In this document: positions 33,341 through 41,871 of the stretch, piece after piece
How positions within the stretch are numbered: position 1 is the stretch's first letter
How the letters are laid out: every line of letters begins with the position of its first letter
DNA from: Sphingomonas qomolangmaensis
GTDB taxonomy: Bacteria > Pseudomonadota > Alphaproteobacteria > Sphingomonadales > Sphingomonadaceae
Direction of reading: 5' to 3'
Assembly (NCBI RefSeq): GCF_024496245.1
Contig: NZ_CP101740.1
Location: 186,001-250,000, forward strand
DNA: 64,000 bases
The notes under the pieces: model-generated
Told to the model about the DNA's origin: nothing
The model's input: only the letters and a program-made list of their open reading frames with translations
Database searches by the model: none
Translations under genes and position numbers: made by a program

Positions 33341-34852
33341 GTGTCCGACATCTCGATACCAGCAGGCGGCGGCGGCGCCGTGTCGTCGGGCTCGCCCGCG
33401 CTCGATCGCATCCTCGATGGCGGTTACGCCTATAACCGACTCCACTTGCTGGAAGGCGAACCCGGATCGGGCAAGACCACGCTGGGGATACAGTTCCTGC
33501 TCGCCGGCGTCGCCGAGGGCGATCGCTGCATGTACATCACCTTGTCCGAAAGCCGCGAGGAGCTGTTGCAGGTTGCGGGCACGCATGGCTGGGACGTATC
33601 GGGGATCGAGATATTCGAGCTGGTGCCGCCCGAACTGAGCCTCGACCCCGAGCGCGAACAGTCGATCGTCTATTCGTCGGACCTCGAGCTCGGCGAAACG
33701 GTGCGGATGGTGATGGCCGAGGTCGAGCGGGTAAAACCGACGCGGCTGGTGTTCGACAGCCTGTCCGAAATCCGGATGCTGGCGCAAGGGGGGTTGCGCT
33801 TCCGCCGCCAGGTGCTGGCGATGAAGCATTATTTCGCGCAGCGCGGGTGCACCGTGGTGTTCCTCGACGATCTTACCCAGACGATCGAGGATTTCAGCCT
33901 GCACAGCCTGGCGCACGGCGTCATCCGGCTCGAGCAGACCGCGCAGCCCTATGGCGCCGAGCGCCGGCGGCTGCGGGTGTACAAGATGCGCGCGCGCGGG
34001 TTTCGCGGGGGGTTCCATGATTTCGTGATCCGTCCCGGCGGGCTCGACATCTTTCCCCGGCTGAGCGCGGCGGCGCATCCCGACGCGGGCTATCGCGACC
34101 GGGTCGCCTCGAGCGGGATCGCCGAGCTCGACCTGCTGGTGGGCGGCGGGCTCGATTACGGCACCTCGACGCTGTTCATGGGGCCGTCGGGCGCGGGCAA
34201 GACGACGATGGCGATGCAATATGTGTTCGAGGGATTGAAGCACGGCGAAAAGGCGCTGTTCGTGAGCTTCGACGAGACCGAGCGGGTGTTTTTGCGCCGC
34301 GGCGCGGGGCTCAACATGGACGTCCAGCAAGCGACCGCCGAGGGGCGGTTCGTGTTCGAGCAGGTCGATCCCGCCGAAATGTCGCCGGGCGAACTGGCGC
34401 AGCTGATCCGCAGCCATGTCGAGAGCGGGACGACGATGGTCGTGCTCGATTCGCTGTCGGGCTACCAGCATGCGATGCCCGAGGAGCGCTACATGCTGCT
34501 CCAGATGCACGAGCTGGTGACGTATCTGAACCAGCAGGGGGTGTTGGCGCTGCTGGTGCTGACGCAGACCGGGCTGATCGGCGCGATGCAGTCGCCGATC
34601 GACCTGACCTATCTGTCGGACAATGTGCTGCTGGTGCGCTTCTTCGAGGCCGAGGGCGAGATCCGGCGGGTGATGTCGGTGATGAAGAAGCGCACCGGGC
34701 ATCACGAAAAGGCGCTGCGCGAATTGATGATCGATTCCGAAGGACTTCGCGTCGGGCCGAAACTCAATGGGTTCCGTGGCGTTCTGACCGGCGTGCCGCA
34801 AATGGTGGCGGGAGGAAAGCTTATGACGAACCGTGACGACGCCGAAACCTGA
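33341..34852 (+). CDS. KaiC-like dual RecA-fold ATPase
   Basis: A 503-residue protein made of two KaiC-type ATPase domains. The first has Walker A GEPGSGKTT (39-47) and Walker B RLVFDSLSEI (about 133-142); the second GPSGAGKTT (about 281-289) and TMVVLDSLSGY (about 364-374). The catalytic acidic pair that is EE in cyanobacterial KaiC is SE (TLSESREELL) in domain 1 and DE (SFDETERVFL) in domain 2. It starts at GTG 33341 after GGGAGTACC. It overlaps the following hybrid kinase by 20 bases and lacks a KaiB partner nearby. Circadian function should not be assumed; such proteins often pair with kinases in signalling. Confidence 0.85.
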   Translation: MSDISIPAGGGGAVSSGSPALDRILDGGYAYNRLHLLEGEPGSGKTTLGIQFLLAGVAEGDRCMYITLSESREELLQVAGTHGWDVSGIEIFELVPPELSLDPEREQSIVYSSDLELGETVRMVMAEVERVKPTRLVFDSLSEIRMLAQGGLRFRRQVLAMKHYFAQRGCTVVFLDDLTQTIEDFSLHSLAHGVIRLEQTAQPYGAERRRLRVYKMRARGFRGGFHDFVIRPGGLDIFPRLSAAAHPDAGYRDRVASSGIAELDLLVGGGLDYGTSTLFMGPSGAGKTTMAMQYVFEGLKHGEKALFVSFDETERVFLRRGAGLNMDVQQATAEGRFVFEQVDPAEMSPGELAQLIRSHVESGTTMVVLDSLSGYQHAMPEERYMLLQMHELVTYLNQQGVLALLVLTQTGLIGAMQSPIDLTYLSDNVLLVRFFEAEGEIRRVMSVMKKRTGHHEKALRELMIDSEGLRVGPKLNGFRGVLTGVPQMVAGGKLMTNRDDAET

Positions 34853-36545
34853 CGACGCCGCGCTGCACGCCTTCCTGGTCGTCGCGCCCGAGGGCCGCGA
34901 CGGCGAGGTGATCGCGCAATTGCTGCGCAGCGCGGGGCTGTCTTGCGTGCTCGATCGCGATGGCGAGGCGCTGATCGCCGCGGTGGCGGCGGGCGACAAC
35001 GAAGGCGCGATCGTCACCGACGATGCGCTGGCGCGGATCGATCCCGAGCGGCTGCGGCAGGCGATCGAGCAGCAGCCGCCCTGGTCGGACTTCCCCTTCA
35101 TCCTGCTGTCGAAGCGGGGCGGCAGTCGGCCGGGGATGAAGGTCAACGAGGAGCTGGTGAACGTCACCGTGCTCGAGCGGCCGCTGCATCCGGCGTCCTT
35201 GGTGTCGGCGGCGCGGGCGCTGGCGCGGGCACGGCGGCGCCAGCGGCTGGCGGCCGAGCATCTGCAGGAACGCGAGCGCGCGCGCGCGGAACTCCGGCGC
35301 TTCGCCGATACGCTCGAGCGCAAGGTGGCCGAGCGCACCGCCGAGCTCGCCAGCGCCAACGACCGGCTGACCGCCGAGATCGCCGAGCGCGAGCGTGCCG
35401 AGGCGCGGCTAGTCCAGGCGCGCAAGATGGAGGCGATCGGCCAGCTGACCGGCGGGATCGCGCACGATTTCAACAATCTGCTGACCGCGGTGATCGGCTC
35501 GCTCGACCTGCTGCTGCGCCGGACCGACGACGAGAAGGTCCGCAGGCTGGCGGGGATGGCACTGCAGGCGGGCGAGCGCGGGGCGTCGCTCACCTCGCAA
35601 TTGCTGTCCTTCTCGCGCAAGCAGCAATTGTCGCCCGCGCCGGTGCAGCCCAACCGTGTCGTCGCGGCGATGAGCGAGATGCTCGCGCGCGTCATCACCG
35701 ACGATGTCGTCGTCGAGACCGCGCTCGCCGACGATCTGTGGCCCGCGCTCGCCGATCCGACGCAGCTCGAGGTGATGCTGCTCAACCTGGCGATCAACGC
35801 GCGCGATGCGATGCCCGAGGGCGGTACGCTGCGGATCGCCACCTGCAATGTCGATACGGTTCCCGCCGAGGTCGCGGGCGAACTGGCCGAGGGGCATTAT
35901 ATCGCGATCGCGGTGTCGGACACCGGCACCGGCATGTCCGAGGCGGTGATCGCGCGCGCGTTCGAGCCCTTCTTCACCACCAAGGAAAAGGGCAAGGGCA
36001 CCGGGCTCGGCCTCGCGCAAATCTATGGCTTTGCGCGCCAGTCGGGGGGCACGGTGCATATCGCGAGCGAAGAGGGGCGCGGTGCCACCGTCACGCTCTA
36101 CCTACCGCGCACCCACGACCCTGTCGCGCCCGAGCCGCGCGACACGACGCGCGACGCAATCACCGCGGGCAATGCGCACATCCTGGTGGTCGACGACGAT
36201 GACGAGGTCCGCGCGATCGCGGCGCAGATGCTGTGCGAGATCGGCTACGAGGTCACCGCCTGCGACAGCGCGCGGCATGCGCTCGCCGATTTCGCGGGCG
36301 AGCGGTTCGACATGGTGCTGACCGACATCCTGATGCCGGGGATGAACGGCCTGGAATTCGCGCGGCGGGTGCGCGCGATCGATCCGGCGATGCCGATCCT
36401 GTTCGCCAGCGGCTATGCCGACATGGCGGACACCAGGAGCGAACTGAGCGAGGAAACGCTGATCCGCAAACCCTATCGTCTGGCCGAGCTGGCCGATCGG
36501 ATCGCGGGTACGCTCGCGCGCGCGCAGGCCGGGGCGCGGCACTAA
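34833..36545 (+). CDS. Hybrid histidine kinase with N-terminal pseudo-receiver and C-terminal receiver
   Basis: A soluble hybrid kinase of 570 residues; no membrane helix is seen. An N-terminal receiver-like region (about 10-125, lacking a clear phospho-acceptor) is followed by a coiled coil (about 128-200), an H-box GGIAHDFNNLL with phospho-accepting His211, and an ATP-binding domain with LNLAINARDAMPEGG, SDTGTGM, FEPFFTTKEKGKGTGLGL. Finally comes a receiver ILVVDDDDEVR ... LTDILMPGMNG with phospho-Asp498. The start is GTG 34833 inside the KaiC-like gene end, indicating coupling. It likely works with the KaiC-like ATPase; the output partner is not evident. Confidence 0.9.
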   Translation: MTTPKPDDAALHAFLVVAPEGRDGEVIAQLLRSAGLSCVLDRDGEALIAAVAAGDNEGAIVTDDALARIDPERLRQAIEQQPPWSDFPFILLSKRGGSRPGMKVNEELVNVTVLERPLHPASLVSAARALARARRRQRLAAEHLQERERARAELRRFADTLERKVAERTAELASANDRLTAEIAERERAEARLVQARKMEAIGQLTGGIAHDFNNLLTAVIGSLDLLLRRTDDEKVRRLAGMALQAGERGASLTSQLLSFSRKQQLSPAPVQPNRVVAAMSEMLARVITDDVVVETALADDLWPALADPTQLEVMLLNLAINARDAMPEGGTLRIATCNVDTVPAEVAGELAEGHYIAIAVSDTGTGMSEAVIARAFEPFFTTKEKGKGTGLGLAQIYGFARQSGGTVHIASEEGRGATVTLYLPRTHDPVAPEPRDTTRDAITAGNAHILVVDDDDEVRAIAAQMLCEIGYEVTACDSARHALADFAGERFDMVLTDILMPGMNGLEFARRVRAIDPAMPILFASGYADMADTRSELSEETLIRKPYRLAELADRIAGTLARAQAGARH

Positions 36546-36567
36546 CCCCGCCGCCCCACGCCGCGTA

Positions 36568-37725
36568 TCAGTTGCCGAACGCTTCCTTGAAGTCCTGCGC
36601 AGCGCGCGGGAACTGGTTGTTGCTGAGCATGCCTTTGAAGTCGGCGTTCGAATCCCAGTAGCTGTGATATTGCACCTTGTGCGTCACGAACCATTGTTTG
36701 GCGCGCTTGATGAACGGACCCGACGTGTCGGCATCGACCCCCCATTCGGCATAGGCGGTGGGCTTCTTGCGCGCAGCGGCGAATTGCTGGTGCCAGGCGA
36801 GGCCGTATTTCTCGTTGACCATGTAGATCCACGCCGCCTCGGGGTCCTTGGGATGCCACTGGGTGTTGTAGTAGAAGTCCATCCCGATCACGTCGACATA
36901 GCCGTCGCCGGGATAGGCGAGCGCGGGGTCCATCCCGTGATCGCCGATGTTGGGGGTCCATTCGAATTCGAAGCGGTCGGTTTCCTGGCGAAAGATGTCG
37001 ACCACCTTGCGGAACGCGCCCTTGTAGGCCTCGGGATTCTTGATCGCGGCCCAGGGCTGCCAGTCGGCGTTGAACTCCCAGCCGATGCGGACGGGGATCT
37101 TCTTGCCCGCTGGGGTCGCGCGGTTGAGCGTGCGCGCCTGATCGCGATAATGCTCGTCATAGGCGCCGGCGGCCGCCTGTTCGAGCGTCGCGCCGGTCGC
37201 GATCAGCGGCACCGACCAGCGAATATCGACCCCGCGCCCGGCGAACAGCCCCGCCATCCAGCCCGAGGAACTGCGCCAGTCGCTCCACCCCGCGCGGCCG
37301 ATATGCAGCTGCACCGCATCGGGTTTGCGTGCCAGCCAGCGTTCGACGACGCCGATCTGGTTGGGATCGTTGCCGACGTAAAACGAGTTTTCGAGCGCCG
37401 CCGAGGGCGCAGGGGCGGGCGACGGGGTGGGGGTGGCGCCGGGGGCAGGTGTCGCCGCTGCGGGGCTGGTGGATGGCGTCGGCGCGGGGGCGGGGGCTGG
37501 CGCCGGGGCGGGCGTCGGCGCCGGGGGGGGCGCGGCCGGCGTCACCGCGCCCGCGCCAGCGCCGGGCGCGATCACCACCGACCCCGCCGTCTCGGCCCCG
37601 CCGCTATCCTCGCCGCCGCACGCTGCGAGCAGCATGCACAGCGTCAGCGACACGCTGGTCGCGCTACGGGAAAGCCACCGCCGAGGAACTGCGGGGCCGA
37701 CGAGGGGGGGCGTGGTCGCGAGCAT
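36568..37725 (-). CDS. GH26-like glycoside hydrolase lipoprotein
   Basis: A 385-residue lipoprotein with lipobox MLLAAC (Cys36 anchor) and a long Ala/Pro/Thr linker (about 45-110) holding a catalytic domain off the membrane. The domain shows RIGWEFNADWQPW with Glu217 in the place of the GH26 acid/base, and AYAEWGVDAD with Glu327 in the place of the nucleophile, plus GMDFYYNTQW in between. This matches a TIM-barrel of the beta-mannanase type (GH26-like). Substrate unknown. It is monocistronic and sits between the kinase pair and nusG. Confidence 0.72.
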   Translation of the reverse strand: MLATTPPLVGPAVPRRWLSRSATSVSLTLCMLLAACGGEDSGGAETAGSVVIAPGAGAGAVTPAAPPPAPTPAPAPAPAPAPTPSTSPAAATPAPGATPTPSPAPAPSAALENSFYVGNDPNQIGVVERWLARKPDAVQLHIGRAGWSDWRSSSGWMAGLFAGRGVDIRWSVPLIATGATLEQAAAGAYDEHYRDQARTLNRATPAGKKIPVRIGWEFNADWQPWAAIKNPEAYKGAFRKVVDIFRQETDRFEFEWTPNIGDHGMDPALAYPGDGYVDVIGMDFYYNTQWHPKDPEAAWIYMVNEKYGLAWHQQFAAARKKPTAYAEWGVDADTSGPFIKRAKQWFVTHKVQYHSYWDSNADFKGMLSNNQFPRAAQDFKEAFGN

Positions 37726-38042
37726 GGAACCCGACGTAGCGCCAAGCGGTTACTGGCGAGTTTATGCAGGGCGGTCGGCGTGGGCGTTCGCGGCAGGCCG
37801 AAAGGCCGGGGCGGTGGATCGCACCCAGTGCCGAGCCAACCGTGATAATTCCTGGCCGGATCCCCGGCCCAGTTTGACCGCGACGCTATCCCGCGGCGTG
37901 CGAATGCCCACCGGAAAGACGCGCGGCGGCGCAGAACGATGACGGCGCAGCCATCGCTGTCGTCATCCGTTCCCCCGGCACTGCCAGCCAGACACGCCGA
38001 ATGGTCGGCCTGGGCTTTGGCCCGGGCGGCGCCGGCGTAAGC
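37726..38042. other. Intergenic region between the GH26-like gene and nusG
   Basis: 317 bases with no gene, RNA or clear promoter recognised. It must contain the promoter of the GH26-like gene (minus strand, divergent from nothing on this side) and the nusG 3' end, where only weak GC-rich hairpins (around GGGCTTTGGCCC) are seen. Confidence 0.55.
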
Positions 38043-38579
38043 TTACTTGCTGCGTTCGACCTGTTCGAAATCGAGCTCGACAGGAGTCGCACGGCCGAAG
38101 ATCGATACCGATACCTTGACCTTCGACTTGTCGAAATCGAGCTCCTCGACCATGCCGTTGAAGCTGGCGAACGGGCCGTCGAGCACCTTCACATTGTCGC
38201 CGATCTCGTAATCGACCTTGATCTGCTGCTTGGGCGCGGCGGCTGCTTCTTCCTTGGTGTTCAGGATCCGCGCGGCTTCGCCCTCGCTGATCGGCTGCGG
38301 CTTGCCCATGCTGCCGAGGAAGCCCGTCACCTTCGGGGTGTTTTTCACCAGGTGATAGACGTCGTCGTTCATGTCGAGCTTGGCGAGCACATAGCCCGGG
38401 AAGAACTTGCGTTCGGACTGCACCTTCTTGCCGCGGCGGACCTCGGTGATCGTCTCGGTCGGCACTTCGACGCTCTCGACCAGCGCGTCGAGCCCCATGC
38501 GCGTCGCATCGGCCAGGATCTGGTCGCGGACCTTGTTCTCGAAGCCCGAATAGGCGTGAATGATGTACCAGCGCGCCAT
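38043..38579 (-). CDS. nusG: Transcription termination/antitermination protein NusG
   Basis: A 178-residue RNA polymerase accessory factor. The N-terminal NGN domain starts MARWYIIHAYSGFENKV and contains the conserved FFPGYVLAKLDMND; the C-terminal KOW domain has VDYEIGDNVKVLDGPFASFNGMVEELD. ATG 38579 follows secE by 17 bases on the same strand, matching the normal secE-nusG pair. Upstream in-frame extension into secE is an artefact of the open frame. Confidence 0.97.
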   Translation of the reverse strand: MARWYIIHAYSGFENKVRDQILADATRMGLDALVESVEVPTETITEVRRGKKVQSERKFFPGYVLAKLDMNDDVYHLVKNTPKVTGFLGSMGKPQPISEGEAARILNTKEEAAAAPKQQIKVDYEIGDNVKVLDGPFASFNGMVEELDFDKSKVKVSVSIFGRATPVELDFEQVERSK

Positions 38580-38596
38580 GCGTGTTGTTCCGTTTC

Positions 38597-38794
38597 TTAG
38601 TCGGCGAGGGAGAGCAGGAACTTCACGAACGCGTCGAAGAAGCTGTCGACGCCGAGGAAGAAGATCGCCAGCAGCGAGGTCATGATGACGACCATCACCG
38701 CGGTCATCACCGTTTCCTTGCGCGTCGGCCAGACGACCTTGGCGGTTTCGGCGCGGACCTGCCGCATGAACTCGATCGGGGTCGTTTTCGCCAC
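38597..38794 (-). CDS. secE: Preprotein translocase subunit SecE
   Basis: A short single-pass SecE of 65 residues (VAKTTPIEFMRQVRAETAKV, then VVWPTRKET, the conserved amphipathic helix, and a hydrophobic segment VMTAVMVVIMTSLLAIFFLG). GTG 38794 gives the usual start after MAK; a TTG at 38815 would add seven residues and is less likely. It is preceded by its own promoter and a structured leader and is followed by nusG. Confidence 0.93.
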   Translation of the reverse strand: MAKTTPIEFMRQVRAETAKVVWPTRKETVMTAVMVVIMTSLLAIFFLGVDSFFDAFVKFLLSLAD

Positions 38795-38838
38795 TGGCGT
38801 GCTGCCCTTTGACAATGGGTTCGTTGGTTCGCCGACCG

Positions 38839-38880
38839 CCGGGCAAAGGGCCGCTGCCCGGTTCCTTCAGAGGAAACCGG
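38839..38880 (-). promoter_or_regulatory. Two alternative hairpins in the secE leader
   Basis: CCGGGCA (38839-38845) pairs with TGCCCGG (38855-38861). The second arm also overlaps CCGGTTCC (about 38858-38865), which can pair with GGAAACCGG (about 38872-38880) with one bulge. The two helices would compete for the same bases. No terminator T-run is present, so any regulatory role is speculative. Confidence 0.35.
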
Positions 38881-38913
38881 CGCTGCCCATCCAGACTGTC
38901 GGATTGGGACCGG

Positions 38914-38942
38914 TATCTAGCGAAGGATAAGGGGCAGTGCAA
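38914..38942 (-). promoter_or_regulatory. Putative secE-nusG promoter
   Basis: On the minus strand TTGCAC (38942-38937) and TAGATA (38919-38914) are spaced by 17 bases. The start would be near 38907, about 113 bases before secE. Confidence 0.6.
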
Positions 38943-39082
38943 GCATGCGCGCCGGGGCGGGAACAAAGCGGCGCCATATCCTGGCGAAAACGCCTCCGAA
39001 CCCTATATTAGGGGAGTAGGCGCATAGGAGAAACGAGAGGGCGGTTCCAGCCACCCAGCCTGTCCGCCACAGGAGAGCAGTC

Positions 39083-39235
39083 ATGCGGTCGCGCGCCAGA
39101 GTCAGCCCGTTGCATTCAGGTCCGCAGGCCGGCCCGGTGCTACGACGGGCGCTGCCGATGCGCGGGCTGCTATACTCGCTGCCGATCGCGGCGCTGTTGT
39201 GGGCGATCCTGCTGCTGCCGCTGCTGTTCGTCTGA
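39083..39235 (+). CDS. Putative small membrane protein, 50 residues
   Basis: ATG 39083 follows AGGAGAGCAG by a good ribosome-site distance. The protein has a basic N-terminal half (MRSRARVSPL...RRALPMRG) and a single hydrophobic C-terminal helix (SLPIAALLWAILLLPLLFV) followed at once by the stop. It lies between trnW and secE on the opposite strand to both. No family recognised; expression is unproven. Confidence 0.5.
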   Translation: MRSRARVSPLHSGPQAGPVLRRALPMRGLLYSLPIAALLWAILLLPLLFV

Positions 39236-39255
39236 ACGCCGCCGCGCGTTGCGGC

Positions 39256-39331
39256 TGGCAGGAGTGGAGGGACTCGAACCCACGGCCCTCGGTTTTGGAG
39301 ACCGATGCTCTACCAACTGAGCTACACTCCT
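39256..39331 (-). tRNA. tRNA-Trp (anticodon CCA)
   Basis: The minus strand shows a complete 76-base cloverleaf: acceptor AGGAGTG/CACTCCT, D-arm GCTCAGTTGGTAGAGC, anticodon loop CTCCAAA with CCA (34-36) in stem CGGT/ACCG, T-arm GTGGGTTCGAGTCCC, discriminator G and encoded CCA. It is followed on the same strand by secE-nusG, the usual trnW-secE-nusG order, but without tuf upstream. Confidence 0.97.
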
Positions 39332-39404
39332 GCAGCGCGATCGCCCTAGCCGCGCGTTTCGCTCCCCGCAAGAAAAACCGAACCGGCGCCGGCGGGCACG
39401 TCGA

Positions 39405-41765
39405 TCAGGCGGCGATGCTCGCGCCGCGCTTGCGCCGCGTGGCGAGGTGCCGCGCCTCGTCGGTGGGGAGCGGGCGTCCGAAATAATAGCCCTGGACCTT
39501 GGTGCAGCCGAGCTCCTGGACCATTTGGTGCTCCTCCTCGGTTTCGACGCCCTCGGCGGTGGTCGCCATGCCGAGCGACTGCGCGAGCGCGACCACCGCG
39601 CGGATAATGGCGATCGCCTCGCGCACCCCCTTCGACGCGCTCTGGACGAAGCTGCGATCGATCTTGATCGACGAGAATTTGGTGCGCGAGAGATAGCCAA
39701 GCGACGAATAGCCGGTGCCGAAATCGTCGAGGCTGAGGCGGCAGCCGAGTTGGAGGATGTGTTCGAGCACGCGGACCGCGCCGGTGCCTTCGCGCAGGAA
39801 CACGCTTTCGGTGACCTCGAGCTCGAGCCGGTCGGGCGAAATGCCGGTCTGGGTGATCGCCTGTGCGATGACCGCGACGAAGGCGGGGTTGTGGAGCTGT
39901 TCGGGGGAGACGTTGACCGCGATTCGGATGTCGTCGTCCCACTTGGCCGCCTCGGCGCAGGCGTTGCGCAGCACCCATTCGCCGATCGGCGCGATCAGCC
40001 GCGCATCCTCGGCGAGCGGAATGAACTTGGCGGGGCTGATCGGGCCGAGCGTCGGGTGGGTCCAGCGCAGCAGCGCCTCGAACCCGGTGAGCGCGCCGGT
40101 GCCGGCATGGACCACCGGCTGGTAGTTCAGCGCGAGCTCGTCATTCTCCAGTGCGCCCCGCAGCGCGATTTCTAGCACGCGACGTTCTTCGGCGGCGACG
40201 TGCAATTGCGGTTCATAGACGTTGAACACGCCGCCGCCGGCGTCCTTCGAGCGGTAGAGCGCGAGGTCGGCCGAGCGGACGAGCATCTCGGCGCTGCGGC
40301 CGTCGCGCGGGCCGACCGCGAGGCCGACGCTGGCGCCGATGTAGAGCGTGTGCTGGTCGACCTCGTACGAGCGCGAGAGCGTCGCGATGATCGTGCGCGC
40401 TAGGCGTTCGAGCCGCTCGGTATCGCGCGCGTCGCGGACGACGACGGCGAATTCGTCGCCGCCGAGCCGGCCGATCACTTCGTTGTCGGTCACCAGATGC
40501 GCGAGCCGTTCGGCGACTCGCTGGAGCAGCCGGTCGCCGAGTGGGTGGCCGAGCGAATCATTGACCGCCTTGAAGCGATCGAGATCGATCATCATGAAGG
40601 CGCAGCGCCCGCCCCATTTCTCGGCCTCGGCCATCGCGCGCGCGAGCGCTTCGTTGAGCAGCAGCCGGTTGGGCAGGCCGGTGAGCATGTCGTAGCGCGC
40701 CATGCGGTTGATCTTGTCGGTCGAGGCGCGCGCTTCGGTCACGTCGGAGCCGACGCCGCGAAAGCCGATGAAGCTGCCGCGTTCGTCGAAGCGCGGGCTG
40801 GCGGAGATTTCCCACCAGCGTTCCTCGTCGCCGATGCTGACGGGCAGCAGCAGGTCGCGGAACGCATCGCGCGCCTTGAGCCGCTCGGCGAGCTGGTGGA
40901 GGCCGGCGGGGAAGCTGCCGGTTTCCCAATGCGGGCCGGCGAGCACCTGGAGGAAGGGCATGCCGTCGATCGTCACCGGATCGAGCCCGACCGAATAGGC
41001 GAAGCGCGGCGAGGCGCGGACGACGCGGCGCTGGGCGTCGGTCTCCCACAGCCAGTCGGCGCCGTGATCCTCGAACTCGCGGAGCAACAGGCTGACGGTC
41101 TCGTCGCGTTCGGCGACCGCGATCTCGCCCGCGCGGATGACCACCAGCGCCTTGCCGCGCGCGAAGCAGGCGACGATCAGCAAGGCGGTGAAGAACGCCG
41201 CCGCCGCCGCCAGCACCGGGCCGGTGGCGATCAGCAGCGATACCGAGACCGAGGTGCCGACGACGCTTAGGAAAATGATCGTCGCCAGCGGCAAGGCGGC
41301 GAGCGCGACCGCCGAGGCGGTCATCAGGATCGACAGCGTCAACCACAAGGCGAGCGCCGATTCGCCCTGCGCATAGGGGCCGAAGACCACCGGCGCGATC
41401 GACCAGATGATGCCGAGCGCGAGGCCTTCATACGCGGTGTCGCGAATGTCCTCGATCGTCGCCGAAATCTGGGTGCGCGCGCGGGACGACAGGCGGCGGA
41501 TGCCTACCGCTGCGGAAATCACCGCGACCAAGGCACCCCAGCCGAACAACAGCCAGACCGGCAAGAGATTGCGAAACTGCAGGATCAGCAGCGCCGCGCC
41601 GAAGACGTTGGCGGCGAGCAGGAACAGCGCGAGCTGGCTGCCGGCGTTGAGCTGCGCCGCGCGGATCGGACCCCAATCGGTCAGATCGCGCGGGTCGTGC
41701 ATACCTAGGAGCGCGCGGGCATCGATCCGCGGCTTGGCGAACTGGGAGGTCGTATCGCTAGTCAC
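39405..41765 (-). CDS. Membrane GGDEF-EAL c-di-GMP protein with PAS-like sensor
   Basis: A 786-residue inner-membrane protein. Several hydrophobic segments in the first 210 residues (about 43-65, 68-88, 115-205) are followed by a PAS-like region (WLWETDAQRRVVRASPRFAYSV, about 238-345), a GGDEF domain with intact RLGGDEFAVVV and MIDLDRFKAVND, and an EAL domain with FEALLRW, NVSPEQL, DDFGTGYSSLGYL and EGVETEEE. Both active-site motifs look complete, so synthesis and/or hydrolysis of c-di-GMP are both possible. GTG start at 41765. Confidence 0.92.
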   Translation of the reverse strand: MTSDTTSQFAKPRIDARALLGMHDPRDLTDWGPIRAAQLNAGSQLALFLLAANVFGAALLILQFRNLLPVWLLFGWGALVAVISAAVGIRRLSSRARTQISATIEDIRDTAYEGLALGIIWSIAPVVFGPYAQGESALALWLTLSILMTASAVALAALPLATIIFLSVVGTSVSVSLLIATGPVLAAAAAFFTALLIVACFARGKALVVIRAGEIAVAERDETVSLLLREFEDHGADWLWETDAQRRVVRASPRFAYSVGLDPVTIDGMPFLQVLAGPHWETGSFPAGLHQLAERLKARDAFRDLLLPVSIGDEERWWEISASPRFDERGSFIGFRGVGSDVTEARASTDKINRMARYDMLTGLPNRLLLNEALARAMAEAEKWGGRCAFMMIDLDRFKAVNDSLGHPLGDRLLQRVAERLAHLVTDNEVIGRLGGDEFAVVVRDARDTERLERLARTIIATLSRSYEVDQHTLYIGASVGLAVGPRDGRSAEMLVRSADLALYRSKDAGGGVFNVYEPQLHVAAEERRVLEIALRGALENDELALNYQPVVHAGTGALTGFEALLRWTHPTLGPISPAKFIPLAEDARLIAPIGEWVLRNACAEAAKWDDDIRIAVNVSPEQLHNPAFVAVIAQAITQTGISPDRLELEVTESVFLREGTGAVRVLEHILQLGCRLSLDDFGTGYSSLGYLSRTKFSSIKIDRSFVQSASKGVREAIAIIRAVVALAQSLGMATTAEGVETEEEHQMVQELGCTKVQGYYFGRPLPTDEARHLATRRKRGASIAA

Positions 41766-41836
41766 CGCGCGGTAGTAGCGCCATGTTGGTTAGCGAGAGG
41801 TTATGGCGCGCCCGCGCTGCGATATTTATGTGTGGC

Positions 41837-41862
41837 TGCTGCAGGCGCGAACGCCTGCAGCA
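41837..41862 (-). terminator. Perfect 11-bp stem-loop after the acyl-AMP ligase gene
   Basis: TGCTGCAGGCG (41837-41847) and CGCCTGCAGCA (41852-41862) pair fully with a tetraloop, TTCG on the minus strand. It lies 9 bases after the ligase stop. No T-run follows, so it is a weak intrinsic terminator or a transcript-end stabiliser. Confidence 0.5.
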
Positions 41863-41871
41863 CGGTCGCGG

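Noticed and set aside
32909..35848. A very long minus-strand open frame opposite the KaiC-like and kinase genes
   Set aside because: It is a shadow in high-GC DNA; the plus-strand genes have clear domains and the minus frame does not.
39332..39404. tuf gene or remnant upstream of tRNA-Trp
   Set aside because: The next upstream gene on this strand is the GGDEF-EAL gene, and only 73 bases separate it from the tRNA.
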